From Marasmius tenuissimus (taxonomy: Eukaryota > Basidiomycota > Agaricomycetes > Agaricales > Marasmiaceae), in contig JAQOTA010000046.1 in the NCBI GenBank assembly GCA_029532415.1, positions 992,001-1,056,000 on the forward strand: a stretch of DNA of 64,000 bases, written 5' to 3'. Under the pieces are notes generated by a model. That model ran no database searches. It was not told the origin of the DNA and worked only from the letters and a program-made list of their open reading frames with translations. Below, one piece after another: positions 1 through 10,628 of this stretch. Numbering within the stretch: position 1 is the stretch's first letter; each line of letters begins with the position of its first letter. The translations under genes were made by a program, and so were the position numbers.

Positions 1-461
1 TTTGATGCTCAAGCAGGAATTGGACCCCTCCATCGAAATTCAGACAACCCTCTTCGGTCTACCGAGAGTTGGGAACCAAGAGTTCGCTGATTTTGTGGAT
101 ACTACTGTACGTTCGTTTGTGCTTTTTTTTTTTCGCGCATCACTGGTTCAAAGCCTAAACTACTCTCGTTCTTATATAGCTCGGATCTACACTCGTGCGT
201 ATCACCAATCAAGACGATCCAGTTCCCCGAGTTCCACCTCGCCTATTTGGCTATCAACATCCTTCTGGAGAGGTTCACATCAAATCGGTCAACCCAGAGG
301 GTCAGGCTACCGACGTCGTCACATGTGAGGGGCAGGAGAACGAAAGTGATGGGTGTTCGTCGGGGAACAGTGCTCTGGATGTTCTCAAGTTGGATGTGCC
401 GAATCACAAGGGACCCTACTTCGATAATATTTCATTCAGTGGGAAGGCATGTCCTCTTTAG
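1..461 (+). CDS. class-3 (fungal) lipase, 3' part of gene
   Basis: This is the C-terminal part of a secreted triacylglycerol lipase of the alpha/beta-hydrolase class-3 family; the 5' end and the GxSxG nucleophile lie outside the window. The first exon (to about 113) encodes the conserved strand GLPRVGNQEFADF. An intron beginning GTACGTTC ends just before 195, and the last exon reads RITNQDDPVPRVPP, FGYQHPSGEVHI and HKGPYFDNISF. By family alignment, D in NQDDPVPRVPP is the catalytic Asp and H in NHKGPYFDNISF the catalytic His. The frame ends with a Cys near the C terminus (KACPL stop), as in Thermomyces-type lipases. The visible residues of the triad are intact. Substrate preference cannot be read from this fragment. 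Confidence 0.88.
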
Positions 462-642
462 GTGACAAGTGGTAGGTCGGCTGGGCGTCATTTGGGCGAA
501 ATATACAGTGGCACACTCGAAACTATTGTCAATGGTGATAGTATATGCGAGTACGTTGTATACATCCATCTTGTTCACTACTCGGGATAATCTAAACACA
601 TTCGCCACACTGATTGCTGACTGAAACCCGTCTCATCTTGTC
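462..642. other. tail-to-tail intergenic region
   Basis: About 180 bp separate the convergent lipase and HMG-box genes. No coding potential and no clear polyadenylation signal were recognised. Confidence 0.5.
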
Positions 643-1524
643 CTAAGGATGTTTCTTTTGTAACCATCTCGGGTCGATGCATCCGTTCTGTGCTTGGGGG
701 TAGGGTTCCGAATACGTTGGAGGAGGGGGAGGATTATAAACGTTGGCTCCCTGCGGAGTTAAGGTAGAAGTTGAGGGTATACCAGGTCTGGGTGTCCTCA
801 CACTGGTGGAGCTCACACTTGACGTCCCTCTAGATCCTCGGCTAGCACTCGGGGAATATTTATAGCCTGGATACGTCTCCCTATGCTCTCGGCTCTTTTG
901 CTCAGCCATATCATAGTATTGAGCCTTAACACTTTCAGGAGCCATACGCCACATCTCCGAGATCTCTTTGGATATTTCGGGTTGGGTCTTCGGACGTTGA
1001 TTGCCGTATTGATCGTAGGTTGACTTGCGGAATGTGCTTGAGGAAAAGACGGCGCGGCGGTACAGCATGAATGCGTTCTCAGGACGAGGAGGGTTACTAG
1101 CACGAGTGGGTACGATAGGCTCGATGTAAGTTTGGCTGGCACGACTTGAGGTTTGGTTTGAGGCTCGTGGGTCACGCATATCGTGAGTCGGAGAGGTGTT
1201 TCTTGATGCTTGATGGTGTTGAGGGATTGAGTGTTGTGTATTCTGATAGGGAGGACCAGAACTCGTACTTGAGTGGCTAGGGCTCCTAGCCTTTGCAAGG
1301 TTGGAGTAATACGTTTTCACGTCCGCCGAAGCGGCATTCCATTGTTTTCTCGCCTCTCTTGACACTTGAGCTTGATCCCTTGGACGCTTGATCCCGTGCT
1401 GGCCGATGTATGTCGCTGGTATTGCTCCCCTTGTGATGGTATCCCGACAATAAAGAAGAAAGGCATCATCCGGGCTAGCAACATCCCTTCTCATTAACGT
1501 CGAGTTGTGGCGGGAGGGAGACAT
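643..1524 (-). CDS. double HMG-box DNA-binding protein
   Basis: A single-exon protein of 293 residues, probably a nuclear DNA-binding factor. The second HMG box is clear at residues 145-225: RPENAFMLYRR, then PEISKEISEMWRMAPESVK, then YYDMAEQKSREH and YPGYKYSP. This layout is usual in fungal MATA_HMG-type boxes. A weaker first box lies at residues 17-82 (DDAFLLYCRDT, QVSREARKQWNAAS, YYSNLAKA) and lacks several core aromatic and basic residues. The linker is Ser/Thr/Gln rich, and the C-terminal tail is Ser/Pro/Tyr rich and probably disordered. The ATG at 1524 is the first in the open frame. No homeodomain or pheromone-receptor gene is visible nearby, so a mating-type role is not supported; a general regulator is as likely. 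Confidence 0.8.
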   Translation of the reverse strand: MSPSRHNSTLMRRDVASPDDAFLLYCRDTITRGAIPATYIGQHGIKRPRDQAQVSREARKQWNAASADVKTYYSNLAKARSPSHSSTSSGPPYQNTQHSIPQHHQASRNTSPTHDMRDPRASNQTSSRASQTYIEPIVPTRASNPPRPENAFMLYRRAVFSSSTFRKSTYDQYGNQRPKTQPEISKEISEMWRMAPESVKAQYYDMAEQKSREHRETYPGYKYSPSASRGSRGTSSVSSTSVRTPRPGIPSTSTLTPQGANVYNPPPPPTYSEPYPQAQNGCIDPRWLQKKHP

Positions 1525-2166
1525 GGCTGGTGTTGATTGACTTGTAGTGTGAGAATTGAACGTTGAATGGGTGCTTGTGTAGAATAGGATATGTAAGACC
1601 AGAATTTACGAGTTCGATTATTGAAGATGAAGTAGAATGCCACTGTACGTTTGACTTAAATTGACTTAAATACTAGCTGGTCGGCTTCGCTAGGTTCAGA
1701 GCTTTCTTAGTTCTGGGGACACCTCAATTACCTTCGGTGCCACATATTAACACCTCTCGACAAGAAGATGTTACAATGACACTGTCTGAAAATACATGTT
1801 AGAGGGCAAAGCATTACCTATGCTGCGATATATGGTAAGTTCCCCAAAGGCCCAACGTCAAAGCTGGATTGTCAAAGCGGGACAGTCAAAGCATCTTCGG
1901 GATTCGACGGCAATATCGGGCTAAACTCCTAATCTGGACATGGCAAGCCACAAAAAACCTGTGCTAGAGCGGTGTCGGGCGGGCTTAGCGGTACCTCAGC
2001 GGTGACTTAGCTCACCTTGTACCCAATCCAGCATGGGGGCCACAATGTCTGAGAAGACGCCACGGAATTATGAATATATCCAAAACCTCGCAAACTTCGG
2101 GATACGTTCGAGACGCCTCTTGAAATCAAAGTACCCATATTATTTGGTTTACGTCCACAGTCTCAC
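1525..2166. promoter_or_regulatory. upstream region of the HMG-box gene
   Basis: About 640 bp between the HMG-box start and the 3' end of the oxygenase gene. It must contain the HMG-gene promoter, but I see no TATA box at a convincing distance. No repeat or coding region is evident. Confidence 0.4.
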
Positions 2167-3790
2167 CTAGTTATAATGCTTTACCACCACCCCTCCGATC
2201 ATCTCCTCCTCAACGCGCTCCTTTCCCGCCTCTTCACTCTTCTTCAGCTCACTCTGTCCATACCTACTCGTCCTCTCCTTCCTCCAAACCTCCATTGTCG
2301 GTTCCATTCCGTTCTCAAACCTCCGATCACGAGGTGCAGTAATTAGTGGGGCAAGCCTTACGTCGTCATCGGTGAGAGCGAAGTAGTACACGCCTAATCG
2401 CTCCTTGTTTCGCTGATCGGAGGGAGGCTGAACGACGCGGTGGATTGTTGCGCGATAGACACCCCCGGATAGGAACTCCATTGCATCTCCGGCGTTTATG
2501 ACCTACGGAAGGTGAAATCACGTTGGTAAAGAGTAAGGCAGACTGGGCGAGTCGAAGAACGTACCAAGGCGTTTTCGATGTGTTTAATCCATCTCCATTT
2601 GCCGTCGGGACTGAGAATTTGGAGCGCAGACACGGGTTGTGAGTACAGGATGGTGATGGTACCGAAGTCTAAAAGAAGCGGCAATACGGTGGATACGATC
2701 AACACACGATAACAGGAAGACAAACCTGTATGACCCTTCAGCCAGACACCACCCGATTTACTTTCATCATCCTCCGTTCGAGGATAGCTGATCCGAATAG
2801 ACTTCGTTAAAGCAATTGCATGGTTTCGAAGGCATAGAGAACTCACTACTTCATGAAGCGAACTATGTTGTTCGCAGATGATTTATTAAGATCGAGAAAA
2901 TGGATGACGGAAACGCGACTACTTACCATATGTTTCCCCGACACGATCAAAGCCATGGATGTTGACGAATGTGTTCTCGGGTAGATCGAGACCGAGAGCA
3001 AGTAACCTTCCAGGCAACATTAGACTAGTTGATCGAAATGGAGAGGACGAACGGACCGTAGAATAGGATGGAGAATGTTGTAATGATTGTTATTCGCAAA
3101 CTTCTGAATCTCTGCTAGGTATGGTCGAAGGCCCGATGGGTGTTCACGCTTGGTAATGTCTCGATTCACTATAGGTTTGGGCGGAGACAGTGAGCCTTTA
3201 GTCGGACAATCGCTGGAAAGGTCGTACGGTTGTAAATTTCGACTTGGTCCCGAACGCCTTTATCGATATGCTACGGGACAAACAGCTTAGATTAGCGCTC
3301 TAATAAATCATACGTCGCTCAACGCGACGCACCCAATACTCCCGTAACTTATAACCTTGATAACTTCCCGTTGTTTTCATAGTACCTTCATACTGCTTCT
3401 TTTCTTCGAACGGGATGAGATCCTCCATGAATGGGACATTAGCGATCGAGAAAACCCGAGTCATCTTCAGCGCTGTTGGGTCAGCTTGGATTTCTGCAGC
3501 CAATATCGCTTCTCGCTCACCTCGTCGACGCTATATGGATGATTGATGCAATACAAGAACCCATGGGTTTCCATAGCGTGTTTAACCTTGTCTACTTGGG
3601 CAAGGAACTCGTCTCGCGGGAGAGATAGATCGATGATTGGAAGATCCGCATATTCCACTACATAGTTCGTGCGTCAGAAACCAATCCGTCGAATACATGA
3701 CCAACGAAAGAACATACAGTCTTCTTTAGTGGACTCAGCAGGTACCCACAAAGGTACTGTGGGTCGTTCTTTGTCTATACTAGCAGACAT
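2167..3790 (-). CDS. 2-oxoglutarate/Fe(II)-dependent oxygenase (isopenicillin N synthase-like)
   Basis: A multi-exon gene for a non-haem iron oxygenase of the DIOX/IPNS-like family, probably cytosolic. The start at 3790 gives MSASIDKERPTVPLWVP. After a short intron follow LEYADLPIIDLSL and GFLYCINHP, the usual N-terminal DIOX signature. A 56-nt intron (GTGAGC...GAAG) then restores the frame into MTRVFSIANVPF. Later exons give GVRDQVEIYN, LGLDLPENTFVNIHGFDRVGET and GHTDFGTITIL, whose H-T-D supplies two iron ligands. The last exon has ATIHRVVQPP with the distal His ligand, then YYFALTDDD. All iron-binding residues are present, and the gene appears intact with roughly eight introns. The substrate is unknown. 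It lies on the same strand as the adjacent prenyltransferase gene, which is suggestive of but does not prove a shared pathway. Confidence 0.85.
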
Positions 3791-4436
3791 GGCAGCGAGT
3801 CGAAAGTTTGATCGGTGTATAGGCGGGGTGATGATGGTATGGGAGTAAGCAACGAAGCCATGGGAAGCCTACTCGATGGCGTGATATCATGGTGAGAATG
3901 GTGTATTGTATGGGTGGAAAGGCTCACCTGAGCTGAACTGCTCACGCGAGTCGAAGCCTCATCCGGTGACTACATTCTTATAACGGCAAGCGGTCTTGTG
4001 GGAGCCGCGGTGTATGTGGCATAAGGAATACAACATAGCATAAAAAAGACGCAAACCTTTGAGCCAAGCCCTCATAAAAACGACGCTTGTCCGGGGGTTG
4101 TAATCATAGCGAGGCTGAACTACTGATCGCGAGCGCGGCTTCCATGAAGAGTAAGATTGAACAACGTATAGTATTAGTTGAGCCGCGAGAGGGGGTTGGG
4201 AACCAGCATTTCACTACGAGTAGTGTACAAAAGTATGGATCAGGACGGTAGCAAGTGTATGAGGACGAGCGTGGTATGTGTGAGCAAAAGCGATTTGGCC
4301 GGTGTGTTGTCTCTCCGAGTAGGATAGAAGCCTGAAGACGGCGAGAAGACGCGGCAAATGAGAAAAAACATGCCCGAAACCAATGGGTTCGACGACGTAC
4401 CACTTCCCACCAGCCCTCAAATTGGCTGAGCACGCT
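3791..4436. promoter_or_regulatory. upstream region of the oxygenase gene
   Basis: Must contain the oxygenase promoter. No coding sequence is supported, and no clear core promoter element was recognised. Confidence 0.35.
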
Positions 4437-4640
4437 CCCAAAGCCAGATTCTCCCACGACGAGCAGAGCAAAGCGTTCGACAATTTTGCAGTAGCCTCTA
4501 ACATCCATACTCTCCTATATCTGCTCAACTTTCATGATGTCTCATGATGTCCAGCAGTGACAGATCTCCTTTTGATTCTAGTTCCTTCGCATTGCTGTTG
4601 TCAGATTCTGTACGGGACAATAGACTATCCAAAGCGTACC
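4437..4640 (+). pseudogene. decayed coding fragment, paralogous to 38460-38640
   Basis: Translation in broken frames gives SHDEQSKAFDNF and ASNIHTLLYLL, matching PHDEQTKAFDNLE and VSNIKIHILLCLV at 38464-38560. Stops and frame changes interrupt it. The parent family is not recognised. In copy B the fragment is longer and preceded by a coiled-coil-like stretch, so this is probably the surviving end of that gene. Confidence 0.5.
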
Positions 4641-4897
4641 ATTTAACCATGAAAAAGAGGCTCACTCTTGAATCAGATGGAATTCTGAAAGATGGTGAGC
4701 GATGAGCACAGTCCAAGCAGAGCGAAGGTGGTAGTTTGAATTTGATTTGTTTGGCATCTACAAAATCGCCAAACAAACGACTGGCGCCCAACTCGGAGTT
4801 ATGGGGGCTGTTGCGGCTGTTTCATCTGAAGTTTCGGAAATTGGAACGAGCCGAGCCTCTTTGGGGCCTCTCCCGTTTGCCGTTAGTAATAGTCTCG

Positions 4898-5024
4898 ACA
4901 CTGACACTCGTCACTTAATCGAATGGTCGTCTGGGTTCGTTGATCTGGTTTGGGCTCTTTATTGACTGTTACGTCAAGGATGCTGCAGCGAGGGGGTTCA
5001 TTAGCAAATATTTTGAAGCGCTTT
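4898..5024 (+). pseudogene. inverted partial copy of the UbiA last intron and exon
   Basis: The plus strand here reads the last exon of the neighbouring minus-strand UbiA gene: preceding intron end CACTTAATCG, then the exon (DAAARGFISKYFEAL versus DAAASGFISKYFEAL at 5300-5400). It is therefore an inverted duplicate of the gene's 3' end, about 280 bp from the original. The frame is degraded and the copy cannot encode a protein alone. Copy B of the segmental duplication lacks it, so the event followed the larger duplication or was lost from B. Confidence 0.7.
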
Positions 5025-5299
5025 GGTGGTCTGGGTATAGTTGATATAGCTTAAACCGTACCACCTAAGTCGTATCCCAAGGAAAGCTTCCATGCGGATT
5101 TCACTGGCGACGTGTTTATTTTAAGGGAACCAGTATTATAAAAAAGAATCATTGGATTTCAATCCGAAGGACTGACACTCTATAGTAAGGAGGGTACTTA
5201 TGTACACAATCTAGAAAACACGAAGATCACAATCCGCATGGAAGGTTTCCTCGTGATGCAACTTGGGTGGCTCGAGCTATAATAGTCACGTCCAGATTA

Positions 5300-6641
5300 C
5301 TAAAGAGCTTCAAAATATTTGCTAATGAACCCGCTCGCTGCAGCATCCTTGAAGCAATAATCAACAAGGAGCCCAAGCCAAATCAACGCGCCCAGATAAC
5401 CGTTTGACTAAGTGACCAGTGTCAGTGTATCAGAAGAGTGTCGGGGAGAGCTAGGACATACCACAAATTTCGACGAGCAGTCATCCCAATCTTCCATTTT
5501 CCATGTCACAAGTTGCCAGACCAGATGTAACCCGGCCCCTCCGACCGATATGATAAAGAACCACATTCCCTGCCCGTTCTGAGCACCGGTGATGAAAAGA
5601 CTCGCCCAGAATAAGGCAGCAAACCCGGAGAGAATCATTCGACCGTACTTAAATCCGAATAAGATAGCAGCGGATTTGATCCCGATTATGGTGTCATCAC
5701 GGATATCTTGATAGGCGTAGATGGTATCGTATTCGATCGTCCATCTGGTGAAAGGGGAAGTGTCTTGAGTGGGCAAACTTAAAATAAACAAAGGATAACG
5801 AGACTCACGCTATGCATCCCGCGTATAATACAAGGATGTGTGCGTCGAATTGACCCTTGCTTACGGTGAGGTAGGCGATGATGAGACTGTAGTTAATCGC
5901 CATGCCTGTCGCGGTTCACAATATGTTTATATCAGCAGATCTGCCAGAGAGAGTGAAGATAACGTACCAAGCCATGCCTGAGGCCAGTAAGTGACACGTT
6001 TCATGAGAGGGTAGAAGAAATGAAGCGGGAATACACCCAAGAGACCCCATCTGAATCTGCAAGCACAAAAGTGGCGTTGGGTATTAGAGTACCAGTCATG
6101 CTGAAGGTGGTAGCAACGCACGCCGTGGTGTTTCCATACGACAACATGTACACCGGAACTGCCATCAACGCCGCAGAGAAGAGGCTGGCATGCAAAACGG
6201 GAATTCTGCCAGTCACCAAGGGTCTATTCTTGGTACGTTCTACAAAGATAATGGTCAAGATCGGACTCTATGATGATAGAGGGCCATTTTGGGAACGAAC
6301 CAACTTTGCCATCAAGGTCTCGGTCAAAAATATCATTGAGGACACAAATTGCAGCGGTGAGGATGGTGCTCCCGATAGCGAACCAGAGATGGGTCATGGC
6401 AAGGGCACGTGGCTCGATTTCGTAGTTGCGTGCTGCTAGAAGGATGCCAATAGCTAGAACGACGGAACTGAGTTAGGCATCGTCGGAAGGAAGAATTATA
6501 GACCATACCCGCAGACCAGAACGTAAAGTCGGTTTCTCTGGAAAATCCACGAATTCGAGTGAGCTCCCAGTAAAGCCTTAGAGTTGACTTCTCGGCCACT
6601 GGCGCTGGCTTCTCGACCATTGTAGCTGACTTTTCGGCCAT
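5300..6641 (-). CDS. UbiA-family aromatic prenyltransferase, copy A
   Basis: An intramembrane prenyltransferase of the UbiA/COQ2 superfamily, which joins an isoprenoid diphosphate to an aromatic acceptor. The first Asp-rich motif reads [20 protein letters not shown] (NDxxDxxxD). The second reads YAYQDIRDDTIIGIKS, and the characteristic TYWPQAWLG lies between. Several hydrophobic segments are visible, consistent with about 8-9 membrane helices. It is interrupted by about six introns of 45-65 nt, and the last exon ends DAAASGFISKYFEAL. I place the start at 6641 (MAEKSATMVEK), because the upstream open frame is not conserved in frame in copy B while both copies share MAEKS. All key residues are intact. 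Ubiquinone biosynthesis is the family's housekeeping role, but a tandem pair next to an oxygenase fits specialised metabolism equally well. Confidence 0.85.
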
Positions 6642-7534
6642 TGGAATTGTGGTTTGAGGAGTAGTTTTTGTTGGGTTTGGGTTTGAGTGATGTGGTTCTT
6701 TGTTCGTGCTCTATATATCTAGTCGAGAGCTCGGCATCTGGATCTCTTGGGGTAGTGACGGCGTCGTAGGTTGCGGCGACGTCGTATGTAGTTGGCGGCG
6801 GTGCTCTAGTGTTTGCGGCGATGGCGATATGCTTTGTTCTGCTATTCAAAGTATTGGCTGTGCGTTACACGGGATCGGGCACGTATATTAGAGAGCTTGC
6901 GGCGCTCGGACTATCCGGAAATTTTGATGCGCGAGGCACCGCACGTCCTGGCGGGAGTCTGAGAGCAGTTAAAGCACTCAAATGCTGATTACATGTGTTA
7001 TGATGGCAGGAGAGCCTAACAAGATTTTCCCGTGATAGTCTGACGTCTTCCACGCCCTCTGGACGATGGTCGATTTTTGGCCATGGTTAGCTGCCATTGT
7101 CAAGTGCCGGAAAGCGCCCGATGATTTGATTGCTGTTGCTATTGAGTTGACAATGGCGTGCGAATAAAATTTCGGAATTGCCGCTGCCACCGCATCAAAA
7201 ATCCCGAGCGCCGGAGCACCGCAAGCCATCCCGTCGGTGTTCTGATATGTTCATCTACTCGATGTTCATGGGAACCTCAGCTTTCGGGGGCCCTCTTTCG
7301 TTATTTCACCCTCCGAATGCCAAAAGAAAGAAAAAGAGAAGAAAGAAAGCCTAGCTACTTTAGCCGCGATGTAGAACTTTTCGGTGCACAAATCGTGTTC
7401 CCTGCCTCCCTTGCGGAATGGGGTACCCACGTAGATGTTGATTGGTTAAATTTTAATGAAATCTTTCACTCTCGTCTGTTTAGTTCCGCCTCGTCCGTAC
7501 AGGACCCGTAAAACACTTGGCAAATACACTCTAT
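6642..7534. promoter_or_regulatory. 5' flank of UbiA copy A
   Basis: About 890 bp upstream of the prenyltransferase. The first 200 bp align with the copy B leader, including a pyrimidine-rich minus-strand tract just before the ATG. The rest diverges and shows no supported gene. Confidence 0.4.
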
Positions 7535-7867
7535 TCAGTATCCAGTAAAGAAGTTGGTATCAATCTGAAGCACGTACAGAATGGCGCAGGAGCTGTAGAT
7601 AGATGATGCGCTGACAGTGGCGCATCTTCTGCATAGCCCCAGCAGTCTATAATCCATACCCAGTACACTGGCTCTATACAGTACCTTGTGCAGAAGATTT
7701 TCCTTGCGTGATTCGGACGTTCGACAGTACTGCTTGACCTCAAGCTTGGTATAACTCTCCATTTCTTCTTCAAAAACACTCGGTAACAGATTCTCGAAGT
7801 TCTCGCCGGCCAACACCACGATATCCTGGATACCATATCGATGTGGGAATTCATTGTCGCGCTGCAC
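7535..7867 (-). pseudogene. uncharacterised C-terminal coding fragment, copy A
   Basis: A minus-strand open frame of about 110 codons containing FEEEMESYTKLEVKQYCRTS and ENLLHKVLYRASVLGMDYRL. The corresponding part of copy B (about 41440-41640) encodes a related but frame-broken stretch (FERLSSELDWLSKSFHTTL, EEQYLLNVRLTQGRAS). The pair looks like the tail of a duplicated gene of unknown function. Copy A is more open than B but has no identifiable N-terminal exons. Confidence 0.35.
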
Positions 7868-8150
7868 CGTATATCAGTTATGACTGCAGATCACCTGCCG
7901 AGTATCCGAGAGTTTTACGGAAAGGCTCAAGTTTGCTTTGTTAGAAACCGTCAACAACCAAGCTGCAGGAAAAGAGCAACATCAGTTGCCGTCCATATAC
8001 TGGTTGTGCTTTGTTCTATTTTCAAACTGGTAGGAACATTTCTAATAATACTGACGGCGCCGTGTGCTGTAGCCCGAGATTAGCGGGAACGATAGGGACT
8101 TTGATAATTGTAGGTCGTGCGTGTAAGGGTGTTTAGGTCGCCTCTCGGAT

Positions 8151-8998
8151 CCTAACCGGCCGTGGGGAACATACAGCCCTTCCTAGTTACCATCATCATC
8201 AAATAAGCACCGGTATAGCTAGCTACTATACTATCGCTTTACTATGCAGCCCGAAACAATAGCTAGGCGTTACGAGTAGATGCTTGTTGAGGTCTGTAGG
8301 AAGCATAAAATATATAATAATCAATTGTCGCATATGATACCCTGCTCCGGCCAGAAGATTCACAATTAAAAGACATCCCTATATTCAACACGAATAACCA
8401 CGCATCCTCACCTGGCCATCGCGCTACCCGGTAGACATGACCTGCCAATCGGGTGGCGCTAGAATACACGCTGCTCTCTAGCCGTAAGCTGTTGTTGCTA
8501 GACCACCCAGAAGCTAGAAAGTCTATTGGAGGAAGACGTGGGTAGCACACGCGAGAACTGAATTGATTAGAGACTATGTAATTGTATCAAAATAACAATC
8601 CCACCTGAGGCCGGGAAGCACCGTGCCGATATCTCAAGCTACCTCCGCACCAACGGAAATTCGACATCGCACTACTGAGATTTCACCTTCGCACTACCGG
8701 GAGAGGACCTCCAACTGCTACTCTCTTCATGTTCCCCCTCTTCGGATTGATCTTACTGGCTTATAAGCATGCTACAAACTGTATAAGTTTGCGTGGTGGG
8801 CAATTGCGACGATAGTATTAGGAAGAATAAATACTTACAGATTAGGTAGACGCCTGGCCAGCCCCTGATAGCAAATCCAATGTGCTGTCAGCATCAGCGC
8901 GCCAATCAGTCCTCAAGTCGCCTCCTTCCGGCGCCTGAGAACCGGCTGAGGAGAATTCAGCGTTCATATATATCAGTAAGGTAGTAAAGTGCTCACTA
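8151..8998. other. intergenic, no gene seen
   Basis: About 850 bp between the duplication boundary and the tandem repeat. No coding, RNA or transposon feature is supported. Confidence 0.4.
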
Positions 8999-9580
8999 TA
9001 ACCTTGGTCGCCGCCTTACGCGGCACGGCCCGCTACTGAAATGTCAATGACTGTACTGTAGCAAGGCCTCAAATAACGGTTTACAATCCTATGGAAGACT
9101 CAAATTGGGATACAGATCATGGATTTACCATACAGCTTATAGTACAGGGCCCAGGCCTGACTTCTGAGGGCTTTGGAAGCAACTCCATTGATATTGTGCC
9201 TGTTTTTTGGTACTGTGATGAGTTGGATACACTCATGAACATGCTAGTCAGATGTACGAATGCTAACAGAGAGCATTACTCGTCGCCCGGCCTTTGGCCG
9301 GCTCCTCGTAATTACCCAAAGTTAAAACTGGAGTCTCTAATGGCTCTCGAAGACGCTGTGTTTGAGAGGTGCATGATGGTCATCATCATGCTGAATCTTG
9401 GTCCGAGTAGCAGCTTCTAAGTGCTTAAGAAGACCCAACAGAAAGCTGCGCTGTGGCAGAGTCCAGGACAGCGAGGGACAGCGCTTAAAAGATTGACATG
9501 GCGCTTAACGGGCTGACATGGCGCCAAGCCTCACCGACTGAATGGGCGAGCTGTCATTCTTCCCCCCTTGCATCGAGAGA
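8999..9580. repeat. tandem duplication, unit 1
   Basis: Starts TAACCTTGGTCGCCGCC and ends with TTGCATCGAGAGA; unit 2 follows immediately with the same start. This unit keeps a 109-codon plus-strand frame (9091-9420, MEDSNWDTDHGFTIQL...) that stops or shifts in unit 2, so coding is doubtful. It contains GGCGC-core motifs near its end. Confidence 0.85.
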
Positions 9581-10207
9581 TAACCTTGGTCGCCGCCTTA
9601 CGCGGCACGGCCCGCTACTGAAATGTCAATGACTGTACCGTAGCAAGGCCTCAAATAACGGTTTACAACCCTATGGAAGACTCAAATTGGGATACAGATC
9701 ATGGATTTACCATACAGCTTATAGTATAGGGCCCAGGCCTGACTCCTGAGGGCTTTGGAAGCAACTCCATTGATATTGTGCCTGTTTTTTGGTACTGTGA
9801 TGAGTCGGATACACTCATGAACATGCTAGTCAGATGTTGAGTACGAATGCTAACAGAGAGCATTACTCGTTGCCCGGCCTTTGGCCGGCTCCTCGTAATT
9901 ACCCAAAGTTAAAATTGAAGTCTCTAATGGCTCTCGAAGATGCTATGCTTGAGAGGTGCATGATGGTTATCATCATGCTGAATCTTGGTCTGAGTAGCAG
10001 CTTCTGAGTGCTTAAGAAGACCCAACAGAAAGCTGCGCTGTGGCAGAGTTGTCCAGGACAGCGAGGGACAGCGCTTATAAACGGCATGAGCGGCGCTTAA
10101 AAGATTGACATGGCGCTTAACGGGCTGACATGGCGCCAATTTTTGTCGCGCCAAGCTTCACCGACTGAATGGGCGAGCTGTCATTCTTCCCCCCTTGCAT
10201 CGAGAGA
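9581..10207. repeat. tandem duplication, unit 2
   Basis: A near-identical second copy of 8999-9580, about 45 bp longer because of small insertions near 9834 and 10070-10150. A TGA and base changes break the frame that is open in unit 1. High similarity implies a recent duplication, unless gene conversion has homogenised the units. Confidence 0.85.
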
Positions 10208-10315
10208 AATTCAGTACGGAGTAGCGCTTAAATTTGTATGGATGGCGCTAGATTTGAGTGTTATGGCGCTTGGACGGCGCTTTCGAGGATGAACGGCGTC
10301 TGTTGGTCACGTTTT
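10070..10315. repeat. cluster of GGCGCTT-type motifs
   Basis: The heptamer GGCGCTT or close variants recur about nine times in 250 bp (near 10075, 10095, 10112, 10131, 10223, 10244, 10265, 10276 and 10307). The spacing is irregular. Such clusters resemble subterminal transposase-binding repeats of some DNA transposons, but no matching terminal repeat was found. Confidence 0.5.
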
Positions 10316-10491
10316 GGGCGCCAAAAGGCAGAATTCTCACGAAGCGAGCTTTTTTTTTCACCATGGTAAATACCCTTCTACTTCCTTACGTCAGTAGCGG
10401 GAATAAACCTACTTAATCTTGAAGTCGGACCTTAATTGCCATAATACCGTTACGGATTCGGAGCTTGCGGAGAAACGTCACTTATCCATGG

Positions 10492-10628
10492 CGCTGGGTG
10501 CAAGATAATATAATACGCGTAGCTTTATGCTAACCTTATGTTGAATTCATTCTAAAAAATGAATTTGGGATAATTTCAACATAAAGTTCGAATAAAGCGA
10601 CATGTATTATGTTATTTTGCACCCAGTG
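10492..10628. mobile_element. CACTG-type hairpin MITE, copy 1
   Basis: A 137-bp near-palindrome with ends CGCTGGGTGCAA and TTGCACCCAGTG, flanked by the 3-bp direct repeat TGG. It shares ends and internal palindrome with the element at 12331. CACT-type ends and a 3-bp target duplication are features of CACTA (EnSpm/CMC) transposons, so this is probably a non-autonomous derivative. The first bases of the left end are mutated. Confidence 0.75.

Larger units (their letters stand above)
4437..8150. repeat. segmental duplication, copy A
   Basis: This block matches about 38460-42060 in the same order and orientation. It comprises a decayed coding fragment (SHDEQSKAFDNF here, PHDEQTKAFDNLE there), a non-coding stretch with the shared core CCGTTTGCCGT, the UbiA gene, its 5' flank, a decayed minus-strand fragment, and a terminal piece with the shared core CGTGTAAGGGTGTTT. 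Copy A differs from copy B by many substitutions and small indels and by about 200 bp of extra sequence near 4890-5095. The intervening 30 kb is not duplicated. Confidence 0.8.

Noticed and set aside
3440..3530. Apparent frameshift in the 2-oxoglutarate oxygenase gene between VDEVSE and LKMTRVF.
   Set aside because: A 56-nt GT-AG intron (donor after GAC GAG, acceptor GAAG before ATG) restores the frame and gives the usual family spacing.
9091..9420. 109-codon frame in tandem unit 1 as a gene.
   Set aside because: The near-identical unit 2 has a stop and indels in it, there are no recognisable motifs, and codon content looks random.
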